Notes: generated by a model from the sequence alone, not told the origin. A DNA stretch of 64,000 bases from [Clostridium] saccharolyticum WM1 (GCF_000144625.1 NC_014376.1:2604001-2668000); one strand, 5' to 3'. Shown: positions 34,380 through 44,742, numbered from the stretch's first letter. Numbers and translations: made by a program.

Positions 34380-34513
34380 GGCTTTTCCTCCAATCTGCTT
34401 TTTATTCCTTCTGAGATTTTTGCCCATTTTTTATGTTTTCATAAGCCTTGTTTTTTGCAAAGTTCCGTTTTTTCAATATCAGGACCATTCTTCAAGACAT
34501 TTTTTATGATCTG

Positions 34514-34590
34514 TGCTAAAATTTAAGAAGCCGCCGGTCAGGAAGAACCGGAAACATGCCTAATACCTGGTTCATCCCATGAGGCGGCTT
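34514..34590 (+). promoter_or_regulatory. Promoter and compact folded leader of the DMT transporter gene
   Basis: An extended -10, TGCTAAAAT (34514-34522), places the transcription start near 34529, exactly at the first base of an eight-base helix AAGCCGCC/GGCGGCTT (34528-34535 with 34583-34590). Inside, GGT/ACC (34536-34538, 34547-34549) or an alternative helix CCGGT/ACCGG that competes with the outer one can form; GAACC can also pair with GGTTC at 34569. No U tract follows, so it is not a terminator. This looks like a small regulatory RNA leader; I could not match it to a known riboswitch class. Confidence 0.4.
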
Positions 34591-34616
34591 AATATTACTT
34601 ACAGGAGCAGACGATC

Positions 34617-35549
34617 ATGAACAAACAGAATCATTTATACGGACACCTGGCGGCCGGGTTTTCCATATTCGTATGGGGAACCACCTTTATCTCCACCAAG
34701 GTACTTCTTGAAGCTTTCACTCCTCTTGAAATTCTCTTTTTCCGCTTTCTCATTGGTTATGCCGCCTTGTGGCTGGCTTGTCCTCGTCTTTTGCATACCA
34801 AAAACCGAACACAGGAAGTCCTATTTGCAGCGGCCGGACTATGCGGAGTAACCTTATATTTTCTCATGGAAAATTTTGCCCTTACCTATACCCTTGCTGC
34901 CAACGTCAGCGTGATCATAGCCGTAGCCCCGTTTTTTACAGCCTTGTTTGACTGGCTTTTTCTAAAAGGAGAAAAACCTGGGCCCCGGTTTCTGGCCGGA
35001 TTTTTAACTGCGATCATGGGGATCGCCTTAATCAGCTTCCAGAAATCCTCCGGCATGAAGCTGAATCCAAAGGGAGATTTTCTGGCGCTGGCCGCCGCAA
35101 TGACCTGGGCTGCCTATTCCGTGATCACAAGAAAAATAGGAGAGTACGGCCATGGGACCGTCGAAACAACAAGGCGCATTTTCTTTTACGGCCTGCTGTT
35201 CATGATTCCCGCTTTGGCAGTTCTCCCCTTCCATACCGGCCTTTACCGGCTTGCTGATACAAAAAACTTATTTAACATCCTTTTTTTAGGCCTGGGTGCT
35301 TCTGCCCTATGTTTTGCAACCTGGAATTTCGCCGTAAAAGAACTGGGTACTGTAAAAACCAGCGTCTACATCTATGCCGTCCCGGTGATCACCGTGGTTT
35401 CATCCATGCTGCTGCTGAGGGAACGAATCAGTTTCCAGTCCGCCTGCGGAATCGTGCTGACCCTGGCAGGGCTTATGGTTTCTGAAAGCAGAACTCAGTC
35501 CCACGGCTTCCGCCTTCGGTGCAGAAAGCAAGGTTCTGCCCAAAATTGA
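34617..35549 (+). CDS. DMT-superfamily (EamA) transporter
   Basis: A 310-residue inner-membrane transporter with ten predicted helices in two EamA repeats: the first begins at HLAAGFSIFVWGTTFISTK, the second at GDFLALAAAMTWAAYSVITRK near 155. Such proteins export amino acids, nucleosides or drugs; substrate is unknown. It has AGGAG nine bases before ATG. It is one of three plus-strand genes here. Its last 77 bases overlap the 3' end of the converging Sfp-type transferase gene. Its mRNA leader is strongly folded. Confidence 0.9.
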   Translation: MNKQNHLYGHLAAGFSIFVWGTTFISTKVLLEAFTPLEILFFRFLIGYAALWLACPRLLHTKNRTQEVLFAAAGLCGVTLYFLMENFALTYTLAANVSVIIAVAPFFTALFDWLFLKGEKPGPRFLAGFLTAIMGIALISFQKSSGMKLNPKGDFLALAAAMTWAAYSVITRKIGEYGHGTVETTRRIFFYGLLFMIPALAVLPFHTGLYRLADTKNLFNILFLGLGASALCFATWNFAVKELGTVKTSVYIYAVPVITVVSSMLLLRERISFQSACGIVLTLAGLMVSESRTQSHGFRLRCRKQGSAQN

Positions 35550-36114
35550 TTTCCTCATCTCCCATGGCACATAAAGAGAGGACATACTCCTCATCTATCA
35601 AGGTCTGATAAAATGAAACGCCGGGTTCAGAGCAAGACAGAAGGGATTTGTCCTTCCATTCAAATGAAATGCTGGTAAGAGGTATGGTAATACCGCAGCC
35701 AACCGCCTTTAAATAGCTCTCCTTTAGCGTCCAGATCCGGAAGAAATATTGGGAACGCTCCCCTTCCGGTAAATCCTCCATACGGCGTCTTTCAGCATCA
35801 GAAAAAACCTTCCTCAGGATATTATGCCGGAAGGGCCGTATCCGTTCCAAATCAATTCCCAGCTCTCTTTCTCCAATTCCGCAGGCCACCATGCCATCTG
35901 TATGGCTGATGTTATAGCGAATGTAGGGAAAGTCCTTAAGATAGGGTTTTCCATGCTCCCCTCTCAAAATGACCGGCTGGTCCTGGGATCCGGAAACGGA
36001 TCCATATAGATCCTTGAATCCCATGTATAGAAGCCGATTTCCAAGCTCATGCTCCAGCTCCCTTTTCTTCTTTCCACGGTCCGCCTCATACCTTGCCAGA
36101 TAGATCCGTATCAT
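35473..36114 (-). CDS. 4'-Phosphopantetheinyl transferase (Sfp type)
   Basis: A 213-residue enzyme that loads phosphopantetheine onto carrier proteins. It has the Sfp-type motifs: GKPYLKDFPYIRYNISHTDG near 56-75, GIDLERIRPF near 85-94 (magnesium-binding Asp and Glu) and FFRIWTLKESYLKAVG near 125-140 (WxxKEaxxK). No polyketide or peptide synthase lies in this window, so its target is elsewhere, perhaps the fatty acid ACP. It is 18 bases downstream of the MBL gene, likely co-transcribed. The 3' end overlaps the opposite DMT gene by 77 bases. Confidence 0.92.
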   Translation of the reverse strand: MIRIYLARYEADRGKKKRELEHELGNRLLYMGFKDLYGSVSGSQDQPVILRGEHGKPYLKDFPYIRYNISHTDGMVACGIGERELGIDLERIRPFRHNILRKVFSDAERRRMEDLPEGERSQYFFRIWTLKESYLKAVGCGITIPLTSISFEWKDKSLLSCSEPGVSFYQTLIDEEYVLSLCAMGDEEINFGQNLAFCTEGGSRGTEFCFQKP

Positions 36115-36132
36115 ACCGCCTTAAACCTTTGT

Positions 36133-36780
36133 CTAAATTTCTGCCTTGTTCCACGCCCGGTTTTCAACCGGACTTCCATGGCCGAAATATACCTTTCTTG
36201 CGCCAAGAGCGCTGATCTTTTCCGCACTTCTTATCATTTCCTCCCTGTTCCAGTATATCATGGACAATCCGGGATAAAACATGTTCATCAGTGCGTCTCC
36301 TACAATGACCGCTTTTTCCTTAAGGTCAATTCCTATGGACCCTCTGGTATGCCCTGGAAGCTCTATGATTCTGCCATTGACCCCGTAATCCTTCAGCCAT
36401 TCTCCCTCTTTTAAATAAATATCCGGGGTAAACTCCGGTATCCGGTCTGTTTCATAGCTTTTTGCTGAAACCTCAGCAACTACCATTCCCAAAAATCCCT
36501 GATAGCGGAGCGGCTCATGAATGCCATCTTTTATAAGATTTAAGTCCTTCTTATGAAGGGCGACCGGAACTCCCAATTCCTTCTTAAGGCAGGCCGTATT
36601 CTGTACATGATCCACATGACCATGGGTGAGTACGATCAGTTCCACCTTTGTTTTCTGGCATTGGGCCAGTATTTTTTCTTCCGATCCGATCCTTCCTGTG
36701 TCCACAAGAATGGCTCTTCCATGTTCCTCAATCAGATAGGTGTTCACATTTCCGCATCTGATCCTCTTTATTTCTGCCAT
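36133..36780 (-). CDS. MBL-fold metallo-hydrolase
   Basis: A 215-residue beta-lactamase-fold hydrolase. The metal motif HGHVDH (in LTHGHVDHVQN, near 53) is intact; further ligands appear at LPGHTRGS (near 140), IVGDALMN (near 160) and YFGHGSP (near 200). It is glyoxalase-II-like in size and layout, but MBL enzymes vary too much to name a substrate. It precedes the Sfp-type transferase gene by 18 bases. Start ATG 36780; GAGAG upstream is a modest binding site. Confidence 0.88.
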   Translation of the reverse strand: MAEIKRIRCGNVNTYLIEEHGRAILVDTGRIGSEEKILAQCQKTKVELIVLTHGHVDHVQNTACLKKELGVPVALHKKDLNLIKDGIHEPLRYQGFLGMVVAEVSAKSYETDRIPEFTPDIYLKEGEWLKDYGVNGRIIELPGHTRGSIGIDLKEKAVIVGDALMNMFYPGLSMIYWNREEMIRSAEKISALGARKVYFGHGSPVENRAWNKAEI

Positions 36781-36909
36781 CTTTTTTCATCTCTCTTTCA
36801 AATACATGGATTGCTGCAGGCTATGAAACAGGTCCCTAAAATCGCCCCCGGTGCCACTGCTATTGTTCATTGTATTGAAAGAAGTCCTTGTATATTCCCG
36901 ATTTCACTT

Positions 36910-37965
36910 CTATCTTTTTCTGTATATGCAGTCTATTACGCCATTTTCCGTTTCTATGGATACCAGCTTTAAAAGAACCTGCTTTCCTGTTTTCTCGAAC
37001 AGCCGGATACCGCCGCCAAGAAGCACAGGCATGACAGTTAAGTGGTATTCATCAATCAGCTCCTTATTCATTAGCTGATTCACCAATTGTGCCCCTCCGC
37101 AGATCCAGATCGCTTTTCCTTCCCTTTTCTTTAAGACAGAAAGGAGGTGTTCCAAAGGCTCCCTGGTAAAATGGATTCCAGGCCTATCCACTATATCCTT
37201 ATGTGTCAGGACATAGGCTTCCTTCCCGGAATAAGGCCAGACTTCCGGAGAAAGCTCCATAACCACCTGCCGATAGGTGCGGTATCCCATGATAACCGTA
37301 TCCACCGTCTCCTCAAAGCGGCGGTAGCCGTAATCTCCCTCATAGGCTTCAACCTGGCCGCCCAGCCAGTCCACCCTTCCTTCCTCATCCGCAATATATC
37401 CATCCAGGCTGACCCCAATGTATAAGATCACCTTCCGCTCCAGACCATATTCCAGCTGGCAGTCACAAGGCTCTTTTTCCACGTGCTCCCTGTGGTATTC
37501 TCCAGCTTCCACGCATCCCATGGATTTATAAAACGCCTGGGTTTCCACGGAAGAGTGGGATGAGATATAAAGCTTGCCGGCACCTTGCTGCCCGGCCCAT
37601 TGGGCAGCTAAGTGAAAGAGCCTGCTTCCGGCCTTCTGCCCTCTTAAATCCTTCGACACATGAAGGCTGGAAAGATCAAGGTATTGATTTTCCTTTCCAA
37701 AGGGAGTACTTTCCACAGAAGCAAAGCCCTTCAGTTTTCCTTCCAGAAAGCAGCCAAATACAACCCCTCCCGTATTAACGGTATTTTTCAGACATTGAAC
37801 CAATACCTCATAATCTTCATCCCGCCACTGTTCCGTAAATGGATTCTCTTTAATTACCCAGGCATCCTTTTCCTTCCGCCAGCACTCCTTCACTTCCTGG
37901 AAGCGGTCAAAATCCTTAAAAAGCTCTCGGTTCAGCTCTTCTGCCTTTAATTCTCTAAACTCCAT
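36910..37965 (-). CDS. GNAT acetyltransferase fused to a RibD/DHFR-like reductase domain
   Basis: A 351-residue two-domain protein. Residues 1 to about 165 form a GNAT acetyltransferase, with the acetyl-CoA loop LRGQKAGSRLF near 108 and a closing QAFYKSMGCVEAG. From about residue 178 a RibD C-terminal/DHFR-like domain begins: VILYIGVSLDGYIADEEGRVDWL, then TVIMGYRTYRQV and GKAIWICGGAQLVNQLM, the NADPH-binding part. The frame is continuous through the junction. Each half is common alone; the fusion is unusual. Substrates are unknown. ATG 37965 has GGAG seven bases upstream. Confidence 0.85.
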   Translation of the reverse strand: MEFRELKAEELNRELFKDFDRFQEVKECWRKEKDAWVIKENPFTEQWRDEDYEVLVQCLKNTVNTGGVVFGCFLEGKLKGFASVESTPFGKENQYLDLSSLHVSKDLRGQKAGSRLFHLAAQWAGQQGAGKLYISSHSSVETQAFYKSMGCVEAGEYHREHVEKEPCDCQLEYGLERKVILYIGVSLDGYIADEEGRVDWLGGQVEAYEGDYGYRRFEETVDTVIMGYRTYRQVVMELSPEVWPYSGKEAYVLTHKDIVDRPGIHFTREPLEHLLSVLKKREGKAIWICGGAQLVNQLMNKELIDEYHLTVMPVLLGGGIRLFEKTGKQVLLKLVSIETENGVIDCIYRKR

Positions 37966-38049
37966 AAAGCATCTCCTTTTTGGATTTCTTATGTCTTATA
38001 GCATATCATCTTTTGCCTCTTTCATCAATTCCTTTTACAAGCCGCAGCA

Positions 38050-38089
38050 AAGGCCCGGCAGGTTTCAAATACCAGACCTGCCGGGCCTT
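38050..38089. terminator. Terminator between enolase and the GNAT fusion gene
   Basis: A perfect 14-base GC-rich stem (38050-38063 with 38076-38089), 12-base loop. It lies eight bases after the enolase stop (minus strand). The T run is better on the plus side (TTTTC) than on the minus side. Confidence 0.75.
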
Positions 38090-38097
38090 TTCATTTC

Positions 38098-39531
<1,434 letters not shown>

Positions 39532-39631
39532 TCATTTTAAATTCCAATCATGTACGCCATTTCAGCCATACTTCTTTAATATGGCTTATTTCCATAATTT
39601 TATAAGTTAGTCATTCCTAATTTCCACCATG

Positions 39632-39660
39632 AGTATACCACATTTTACCAGAAATTTCAA
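39632..39660 (-). promoter_or_regulatory. Enolase promoter
   Basis: Minus strand TTGAAA (39660-39655), 17 bases, TATACT (39637-39632) preceded by TGG, an extended -10. The leader to the ATG at 39399 is about 225 bases; no known regulatory RNA was recognised in it. Confidence 0.65.
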
Positions 39661-39972
39661 TACTGACACTGATAATTATTACTGATTTTTCCATATATAA
39701 AAAAAGCGTTTGCCCCTGATAGAGTTGAAAAATAATACCGATTAAGCCGCCCTTTACATTCCGTACGGTCAATGCATCAATTAATACAAGTAATGATAAA
39801 TAAAACCAGAGCTTTTGCTGCGATAAGTGACATTGCAGAACGTCTGCTGCTAAACTTTTATTCATCTTATTAATCAGCATGTTTTATATGAAAAGTAAAT
39901 TCATTAATATTACTTATTATGCAAGGCATCCACATTGTTATTCCCGGTTTTCGTGATATTCCCAAAAAACAG
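39661..39972. other. Intergenic segment with no supported gene
   Basis: About 310 AT-rich bases between the enolase promoter and the terminator of the gene at 40041. An 87-codon open frame crosses it on the minus strand but has no ribosome binding site and runs into the enolase promoter, so I do not call it. Confidence 0.5.
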
Positions 39973-40028
39973 AAAAATACCGGAAAAGTGCTAAGAAAAC
40001 CGTTTTCCCTTTGCACTTCTCCGGTATT
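39962..40028 (-). terminator. Terminator after the small gene at 40041
   Basis: AATACCGG/CCGGTATT arms (39976-39983 with 40021-40028) extended by AAGTGC/GCACTT with one mismatch, then TTTCTGTTTTTT on the minus strand. It follows the stop at 40041 by 12 bases. Confidence 0.9.
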
Positions 40029-40040
40029 ATTGTCTATTAA

Positions 40041-40283
40041 CTACAACAGCCAGAAGGCTTTTTTATCTTCTCCGTATTCCAGCCGGAACCGGAGCCCGGA
40101 AAAAAACTCCTCCAAAGTCTTATAAAGCTCCTTCCATTGACCGCTGTCATTTTTATCACTTAATGATTCGATCCAGCAGGACTGCTTCCCGCAGGCATCT
40201 CTTAAGTGGATCTTAAATTCCAGACCCTGGCCCCTGATCCATTCATTGCATTCTAGAATTTCGGTGATGGATACTATCCTCAT
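40041..40283 (-). CDS. Small protein of unknown function downstream of trpS
   Basis: An 80-residue acidic protein with no family I recognise. It starts [10 protein letters not shown], has a [14 protein letters not shown] centre with two Cys, and a [21 protein letters not shown] end. No hydrophobic segment or signal is seen, so it is cytoplasmic. It begins eight bases after the trpS stop, with AGGG near ATG, and ends before a strong terminator, so it is very likely a genuine co-transcribed gene. Confidence 0.7.
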   Translation of the reverse strand: MRIVSITEILECNEWIRGQGLEFKIHLRDACGKQSCWIESLSDKNDSGQWKELYKTLEEFFSGLRFRLEYGEDKKAFWLL

Positions 40284-40291
40284 ATACGTCC

Positions 40292-41383
40292 CTATTCCTG
40301 GCCCTTATACTTTCTTGCCTGTTCCTCAATGTATTCCAGATCATCAAAATAATTGATCTTCATGGCTTCTTTCACACCATTTAAAGTCTGGGCCGCTTTC
40401 GCCTCAGCCCTGCGGCTTCCCTCTTTCAATATCTGGTATACGTATGGAATATTAGCCTCATATTCCTTTCTTCTCCTGCGGATCGGCTCTAACTCCGCCT
40501 GCAGGATGCTGTTTAAGAACCTCTTTACCTTCACATCCCCTAAACCGCCCCGTCTGTAATGATCCTTAAGTTCGTCAAGATTCTTATAGTCAGGCAGATA
40601 TTTACCAAAATCCTCATCCTTACAGAAGGCATCCAGATAAGTAAATACCGTATTCCCTTCCACCTCTCCCGGATCGGAAACCTGGATATGGTTTGGATCT
40701 GTATACATGCTCATGACCTTTTTCTTTACTTCTTCTTCCGTATCAGATAAATAGATGCAGTTTCCAAGAGATTTGCTCATCTTGGCTTTGCCGTCGGTTC
40801 CCGGAAGCCGTAAGCACGCCTTATTATTCGGAAGCAGGATTTCCGGTTCCACAAGGGCATCTCCGTAAACAGAATTAAACTTACGCACGATTTCCCTGGT
40901 CTGCTCGATCATTGGCTCCTGGTCCTCTCCTACGGGCACCGTAGTGGCCTGGAAAGCTGTAATGTCTGCTGCCTGGCTGATGGGGTAGGTGAAGAAGCCT
41001 ACCGGTATACTGGTTTCAAAATTCCTCATGGCAATCTCGGATTTTACCGTGGGATTCCTCTGAAGCCTGGATACGGTTACCAGATTCATAAAGTAAAAGG
41101 ACAACTCTGTGAGCTCCGGAATCTGTGACTGGATAAACAGGGTACATTTCTCCGGGTCCAGCCCGCAGGAAAGGTAATCCAGCGCAACCTCAATGATATT
41201 CTGACGAACCTTTTCCGGATTATCGGCATTGTCCGTAAGTGCCTGGGCATCCGCAATCATAATAAAAATCTCGTCAAATTCACCGGAATTCTGCAGCTCC
41301 ACCCTTCGCTTCAACGAACCAACATAATGGCCGATATGGAGCTTTCCGGTGGGCCGGTCCCCTGTTAAAATAATCTTTCCCAT
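40292..41383 (-). CDS. trpS: Tryptophanyl-tRNA synthetase
   Basis: A 363-residue class Ic synthetase that charges tRNA-Trp. The HIGH motif is [10 protein letters not shown] (residues 14-23) and KMSKS lies near residue 205 in [26 protein letters not shown] in the centre is the substrate-binding loop. The N-terminal [14 protein letters not shown] and an extended RxxKEYEAN region place it in the clostridial branch, longer than the 330-residue Bacillus enzyme. ATG 41383 has GGAGG seven bases upstream. Its mRNA carries a roughly 200-base structured leader that lacks the T-box signature. Confidence 0.95.
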   Translation of the reverse strand: MGKIILTGDRPTGKLHIGHYVGSLKRRVELQNSGEFDEIFIMIADAQALTDNADNPEKVRQNIIEVALDYLSCGLDPEKCTLFIQSQIPELTELSFYFMNLVTVSRLQRNPTVKSEIAMRNFETSIPVGFFTYPISQAADITAFQATTVPVGEDQEPMIEQTREIVRKFNSVYGDALVEPEILLPNNKACLRLPGTDGKAKMSKSLGNCIYLSDTEEEVKKKVMSMYTDPNHIQVSDPGEVEGNTVFTYLDAFCKDEDFGKYLPDYKNLDELKDHYRRGGLGDVKVKRFLNSILQAELEPIRRRRKEYEANIPYVYQILKEGSRRAEAKAAQTLNGVKEAMKINYFDDLEYIEEQARKYKGQE

Positions 41384-41594
41384 TTTGTACCTCCAGATAT
41401 TTTATATCGTAAATCCGTTGTGGAATCCAACGAATTCTGGTAACCAGCGGATTCTGCCAATCCAGTGGTTTGTAAATCGTTGGATCACGGGCATTCGCCC
41501 TATGAAACAGGGCAGCGAAAAAAGTTTCTTACGTGCGGGCACGACGAAACTTCTCCAAAGCCCTGTTTCCCACGACTCATTGCTTTCGTGGATA
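41384..41594 (-). ncRNA. Multi-hairpin leader of the trpS mRNA (unknown cis-element or repeat)
   Basis: From the start near 41588 the transcript can form four nested structures (plus coordinates): tcgtgg/ccacga (41586-41591, 41570-41575); gccctgtttc/gaaacagggc (41560-41569, 41504-41513) enclosing AAGTTTC/GAAACTT and a CGTG/CACG tip; gggcattcgccc (41489-41500); and tcgttggat/atccaacga (41477-41485, 41425-41433) enclosing further pairs. All arms are perfect. T-box consensus AGGGTGGnACCGCG is absent. A related hairpin occurs before ftsW at 52199. Confidence 0.5.
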
Positions 41595-41622
41595 ATTATA
41601 CCATTCCTTCTGTATTTGTCAA
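41595..41622 (-). promoter_or_regulatory. trpS promoter
   Basis: Minus strand TTGACA (41622-41617), 16 bases, TATAAT (41600-41595): both hexamers perfect. It begins ten bases past the metH stop, with no terminator between the two genes. Confidence 0.75.
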
Positions 41623-41631
41623 TCAGAGGGG

Positions 41632-44070
41632 CTATTTTCCATGGAATATGCCCTCTGCATAGTTGACGGAAGCCATGGCATCCCGGCAGTACTGGTCCGC
41701 ACCAATGGTTTTTGCATATCCTTCTGTAAGCACGGCACCTCCTACCATTACTTTCACGGCAGGAGCTGTCTCCCTAAGCTGTCTGATGGTTTCCTCCATG
41801 CTGGGGACCGTAGTGGTCATAAGAGCACTTAAGCCCACCAGCTTTACCCCCTCCCTTACTGCTGTCTCCACGATTTTTTCAGGAGGAACGTCCTTTCCTA
41901 AGTCAATGACATCATAGCTATAGTTTTCAAGGAGAACCTTTACAATATTCTTGCCGATGTCATGAATATCTCCCTTGACCGTTGCCAGGATGATCTTTCC
42001 CTTTTTCTCCTGGGCCATACCGCCCTCCGCCATCTTTTCTTTTATAACCTCAAAGGCTGCCTTGGCAGCTTCCGCACTCATTAAAAGCTGAGGAAGGAAC
42101 ACGGTCCCGTTTTCAAAGCCCTTTCCCACACGGTCCAGGGCTGGAATCATCTCTTCATTAATAATGGTCAAAGGCTCCAGTTCTTTTAGCAGCTCAGTTA
42201 CTGCGGCATGAGCCCGGTCCTTCAGTCCCTTTGCAATGCTTTCCGACAAAGGCATATCTTTGCCGGAGGTGCTGCCTGAGGAAGAAGCAGTCCCCTGTTT
42301 CACCGTTTCTCCCAAAGTAGCGACCTGGCCGCTGTAAACGGAGATATAGCCGCTGCATTGAGGGTCCAGACCAGCAAGCGTCCGGAAGCTGTAGTAGGAA
42401 CGCATCATTGCCTCTGAATTAGGATTTATAATGGCCGCACTTAAACCATTTTGAAGGGCCATGGCAAAAAAGGTGGAGTTGATGATTTCTCTCTGAGGAA
42501 GTCCGAAGGAAATGTTGGAAACTCCCAGTATGGTTCTTCCTCCCAGCTCATCCCGTATCCTTCTTAAAGTTTCAAGAGTCGTCAAAGCCCCCTTGCTGTC
42601 AGAGCTGACAGTCATGCAGAGGGCATCAATGATGATATCCTTCTTCTCAATTCCATATTCCCCGGCCTTTTCATAGATTTTATTTGCAACAGCAATTCTT
42701 CCATCCGCTGTCTCCGGAATACCGTCTTCATCAAGAGCCAGGGCAACCACAACGCCCCCATACCGTTTTACCAAGGGGAATATGGTCTCCATTACTTCCT
42801 TTTTTCCATTAACGGAGTTAATAAGAGGCTTTCCGTTGTAAACTCTCATTGCCCACTCCATTGCTTCGGTATTGGAGGTATCGATCTGAAGAGGCAGGTC
42901 AATGATGCTTTGGAGCTCCCTGATCACTTCCACCATCATGGAGGGCTCGTCGATCTCGGGAAGGCCTACATTCACATCCAGGACATGGGCTCCATTGTCC
43001 TGCTGGGTCACTCCCTCCCGGAGGATGTATTCCAGATTATGATCCCGAAGGGCCTGTTTAAACTTGGATTTCCCGGTTGGATTGATCCTCTCTCCGATAA
43101 TGACCGGGTCATCGCCGATCAGAACTGCCTGGGAATAGGAAGAGATCACGGTCCGGTTCTTCCTATCCGGCAGTCTGACAGGAAAATCCTTGCAGAGGGC
43201 AACAGTCTTTTTAATGTGTTCCGGTGTGGTTCCGCAGCAGCCGCCAATCACACAGGCACCCTCTTCTGCAATCTCCTTCATGGCATCCGCAAACTCTCCC
43301 GCATCAATATCATAAACCGTTTTTCCGCCTTCGCTTCTTGGAAGTCCGGCATTAGGATTGACGATAACCGGTATGGATACCACCTTCATGATATCCGCTA
43401 AAATGCTCTTCATCTGAACCGGCCCCAGGCCGCAGTTGATGCCCAGAGCGTCAACACCCAGGCCTTCTAAAAGGGCAACCGTGGATTCCACATTTCCCCC
43501 GGTCAAAAGCTTTCCTTTCTCATCGAAAATCATGGTAACGAACACTGGCAGGCTGGAGTTTTCTTTTGCAGCAAGCACAGCAGCCTTTGCCTCATAGCTG
43601 TCGCTCATGGTCTCAATAAGAACCAGGTCCGCCCCTTCCCTCTCCCCGATTTTTACTACCTTGGAAAACATTTGATAAGCATCCTCAAAGTCCAGATCTC
43701 CCAGGGGCTTTAACAGCTTTCCCGTAGGGCCTAAATCAAGGGCAATGTATCCTTTTCCTTTTCCTTCCGGGTATGAAGCCGTATCCACTGCATTCCTTGC
43801 ATTTCTGAATGCTGCGGTCACCACCTCTTCCAGGTCAAATTCCGCACCTTTGTGGAATTTCAGCCCATTGGCCCCAAAGGTATTGGTTTTTATGATATCA
43901 GCTCCTGCTTCCAGATAATCCCGGTGAAGCTTTGCAATAATATCCGGATGCTTAACATTCCATGTTTCCGGAAGTTCTCCCGGCTCCAGGCCGCAGGCCT
44001 GCAACAAGCTTCCCGTCCCACCGTCAAAAAAAACCATCCTCTTCTTTATTTCTTCTAAAATACCTGCCAT
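41632..44070 (-). CDS. metH: Cobalamin-dependent methionine synthase, lacking the activation domain
   Basis: An 812-residue methyltransferase moving a methyl group from methyltetrahydrofolate to homocysteine via cobalamin. Domains in order: homocysteine-binding (1-290; zinc Cys in GINCGLGP and GGCCGTTPEH), pterin-binding (about 310-580; IIGERINPTG, LQIDTSN), cobalamin cap and B12-binding domain (about 640-812; DIHDIGKNIV with the cobalt-ligating His, then GLSALMTTT and MVGGAVL). The C-terminal SAM-reactivation domain of the 1,200-residue enterobacterial enzyme is a separate protein encoded just upstream. Start ATG 44070 has GGAGG five bases upstream. Confidence 0.95.
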   Translation of the reverse strand: MAGILEEIKKRMVFFDGGTGSLLQACGLEPGELPETWNVKHPDIIAKLHRDYLEAGADIIKTNTFGANGLKFHKGAEFDLEEVVTAAFRNARNAVDTASYPEGKGKGYIALDLGPTGKLLKPLGDLDFEDAYQMFSKVVKIGEREGADLVLIETMSDSYEAKAAVLAAKENSSLPVFVTMIFDEKGKLLTGGNVESTVALLEGLGVDALGINCGLGPVQMKSILADIMKVVSIPVIVNPNAGLPRSEGGKTVYDIDAGEFADAMKEIAEEGACVIGGCCGTTPEHIKKTVALCKDFPVRLPDRKNRTVISSYSQAVLIGDDPVIIGERINPTGKSKFKQALRDHNLEYILREGVTQQDNGAHVLDVNVGLPEIDEPSMMVEVIRELQSIIDLPLQIDTSNTEAMEWAMRVYNGKPLINSVNGKKEVMETIFPLVKRYGGVVVALALDEDGIPETADGRIAVANKIYEKAGEYGIEKKDIIIDALCMTVSSDSKGALTTLETLRRIRDELGGRTILGVSNISFGLPQREIINSTFFAMALQNGLSAAIINPNSEAMMRSYYSFRTLAGLDPQCSGYISVYSGQVATLGETVKQGTASSSGSTSGKDMPLSESIAKGLKDRAHAAVTELLKELEPLTIINEEMIPALDRVGKGFENGTVFLPQLLMSAEAAKAAFEVIKEKMAEGGMAQEKKGKIILATVKGDIHDIGKNIVKVLLENYSYDVIDLGKDVPPEKIVETAVREGVKLVGLSALMTTTVPSMEETIRQLRETAPAVKVMVGGAVLTEGYAKTIGADQYCRDAMASVNYAEGIFHGK

Positions 44071-44097
44071 ACATTCCTCCATCTGCATTTGTATCCT

Positions 44098-44742
44098 TTA
44101 ATTTCTCCGGTATGCACAGTCCGTTTTGCTGCAGGATTCGCATCCCTGAATCTCGCAGCGGTAAGGCTTCCCGCTGACTCCCATAACCGCAGTGACGGAT
44201 TTGGAAGGTATCATGAGAAGGCTGTCCGTCAGCGTAATTCCGATCCTTTTGGAAGTCTCTAATACTGCCGTAATATCCTTCTGGCACACTAAGGGAAAGT
44301 CACCGTAGCCCGGACTGAACCTGGGCCTTAAGTACAGCTTCCGGTCCTCATATTCTTCTTTCAGCTTCCGGTTCTCTTCATCACAATATTCCTCTATCAT
44401 GGCTGCAGCTGCAGCCTGCATGACAACTGCCTTACTCATCTGCAGTTTTGTATACTTATGCAGAAGTACATCCACACCAGAACCCAAGGTAGCTGCAAAT
44501 AAGATCACCTGTTCACAATCCGCTAAATTCCGGCTTAAATTCCGGCTTTTGGTCTTAAATACGGTAAAATTGATCCAGTCATCAGAAAGCAGTTCCAAGG
44601 GATATACACGGGTAATGCTTTTAGGGGTTGCACAAGCCATTAGCTCCCTGATGCATTCCTCAATCAAAGCATTTACAGCCTCATCACCTTCATTTTTCCC
44701 GTATCCCAGATACCGGCGGATTTCCTTTCGGCTGATTTCCAT
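44098..44742 (-). CDS. Methionine synthase activation domain protein (Met_synt_B12)
   Basis: A 214-residue protein corresponding to the C-terminal reactivation domain of MetH, which uses SAM to restore methylcobalamin after oxidation. The diagnostic RFSPGYGDFPLVCQ (near 150) and a motif near TDSLLMIPSKSVTAVMG are present. A Cys-rich end (CEIQGCESCSKTDCAYRR) is typical of the stand-alone clostridial form and may hold a metal. It lies 27 bases upstream of metH on the same strand, with GGAGG before its ATG. Confidence 0.92.
   Translation of the reverse strand: MEISRKEIRRYLGYGKNEGDEAVNALIEECIRELMACATPKSITRVYPLELLSDDWINFTVFKTKSRNLSRNLADCEQVILFAATLGSGVDVLLHKYTKLQMSKAVVMQAAAAAMIEEYCDEENRKLKEEYEDRKLYLRPRFSPGYGDFPLVCQKDITAVLETSKRIGITLTDSLLMIPSKSVTAVMGVSGKPYRCEIQGCESCSKTDCAYRRN

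Noticed and set aside
39617..39880. 87-codon minus-strand open frame upstream of eno
   Set aside because: No ribosome binding site, no recognised domain, AT-rich composition, and its end overlaps the enolase promoter.
41384..41594. T-box riboswitch before trpS
   Set aside because: The leader is long and folded, but the conserved AGGGTGGnACCGCG antiterminator and a terminator U run are missing.
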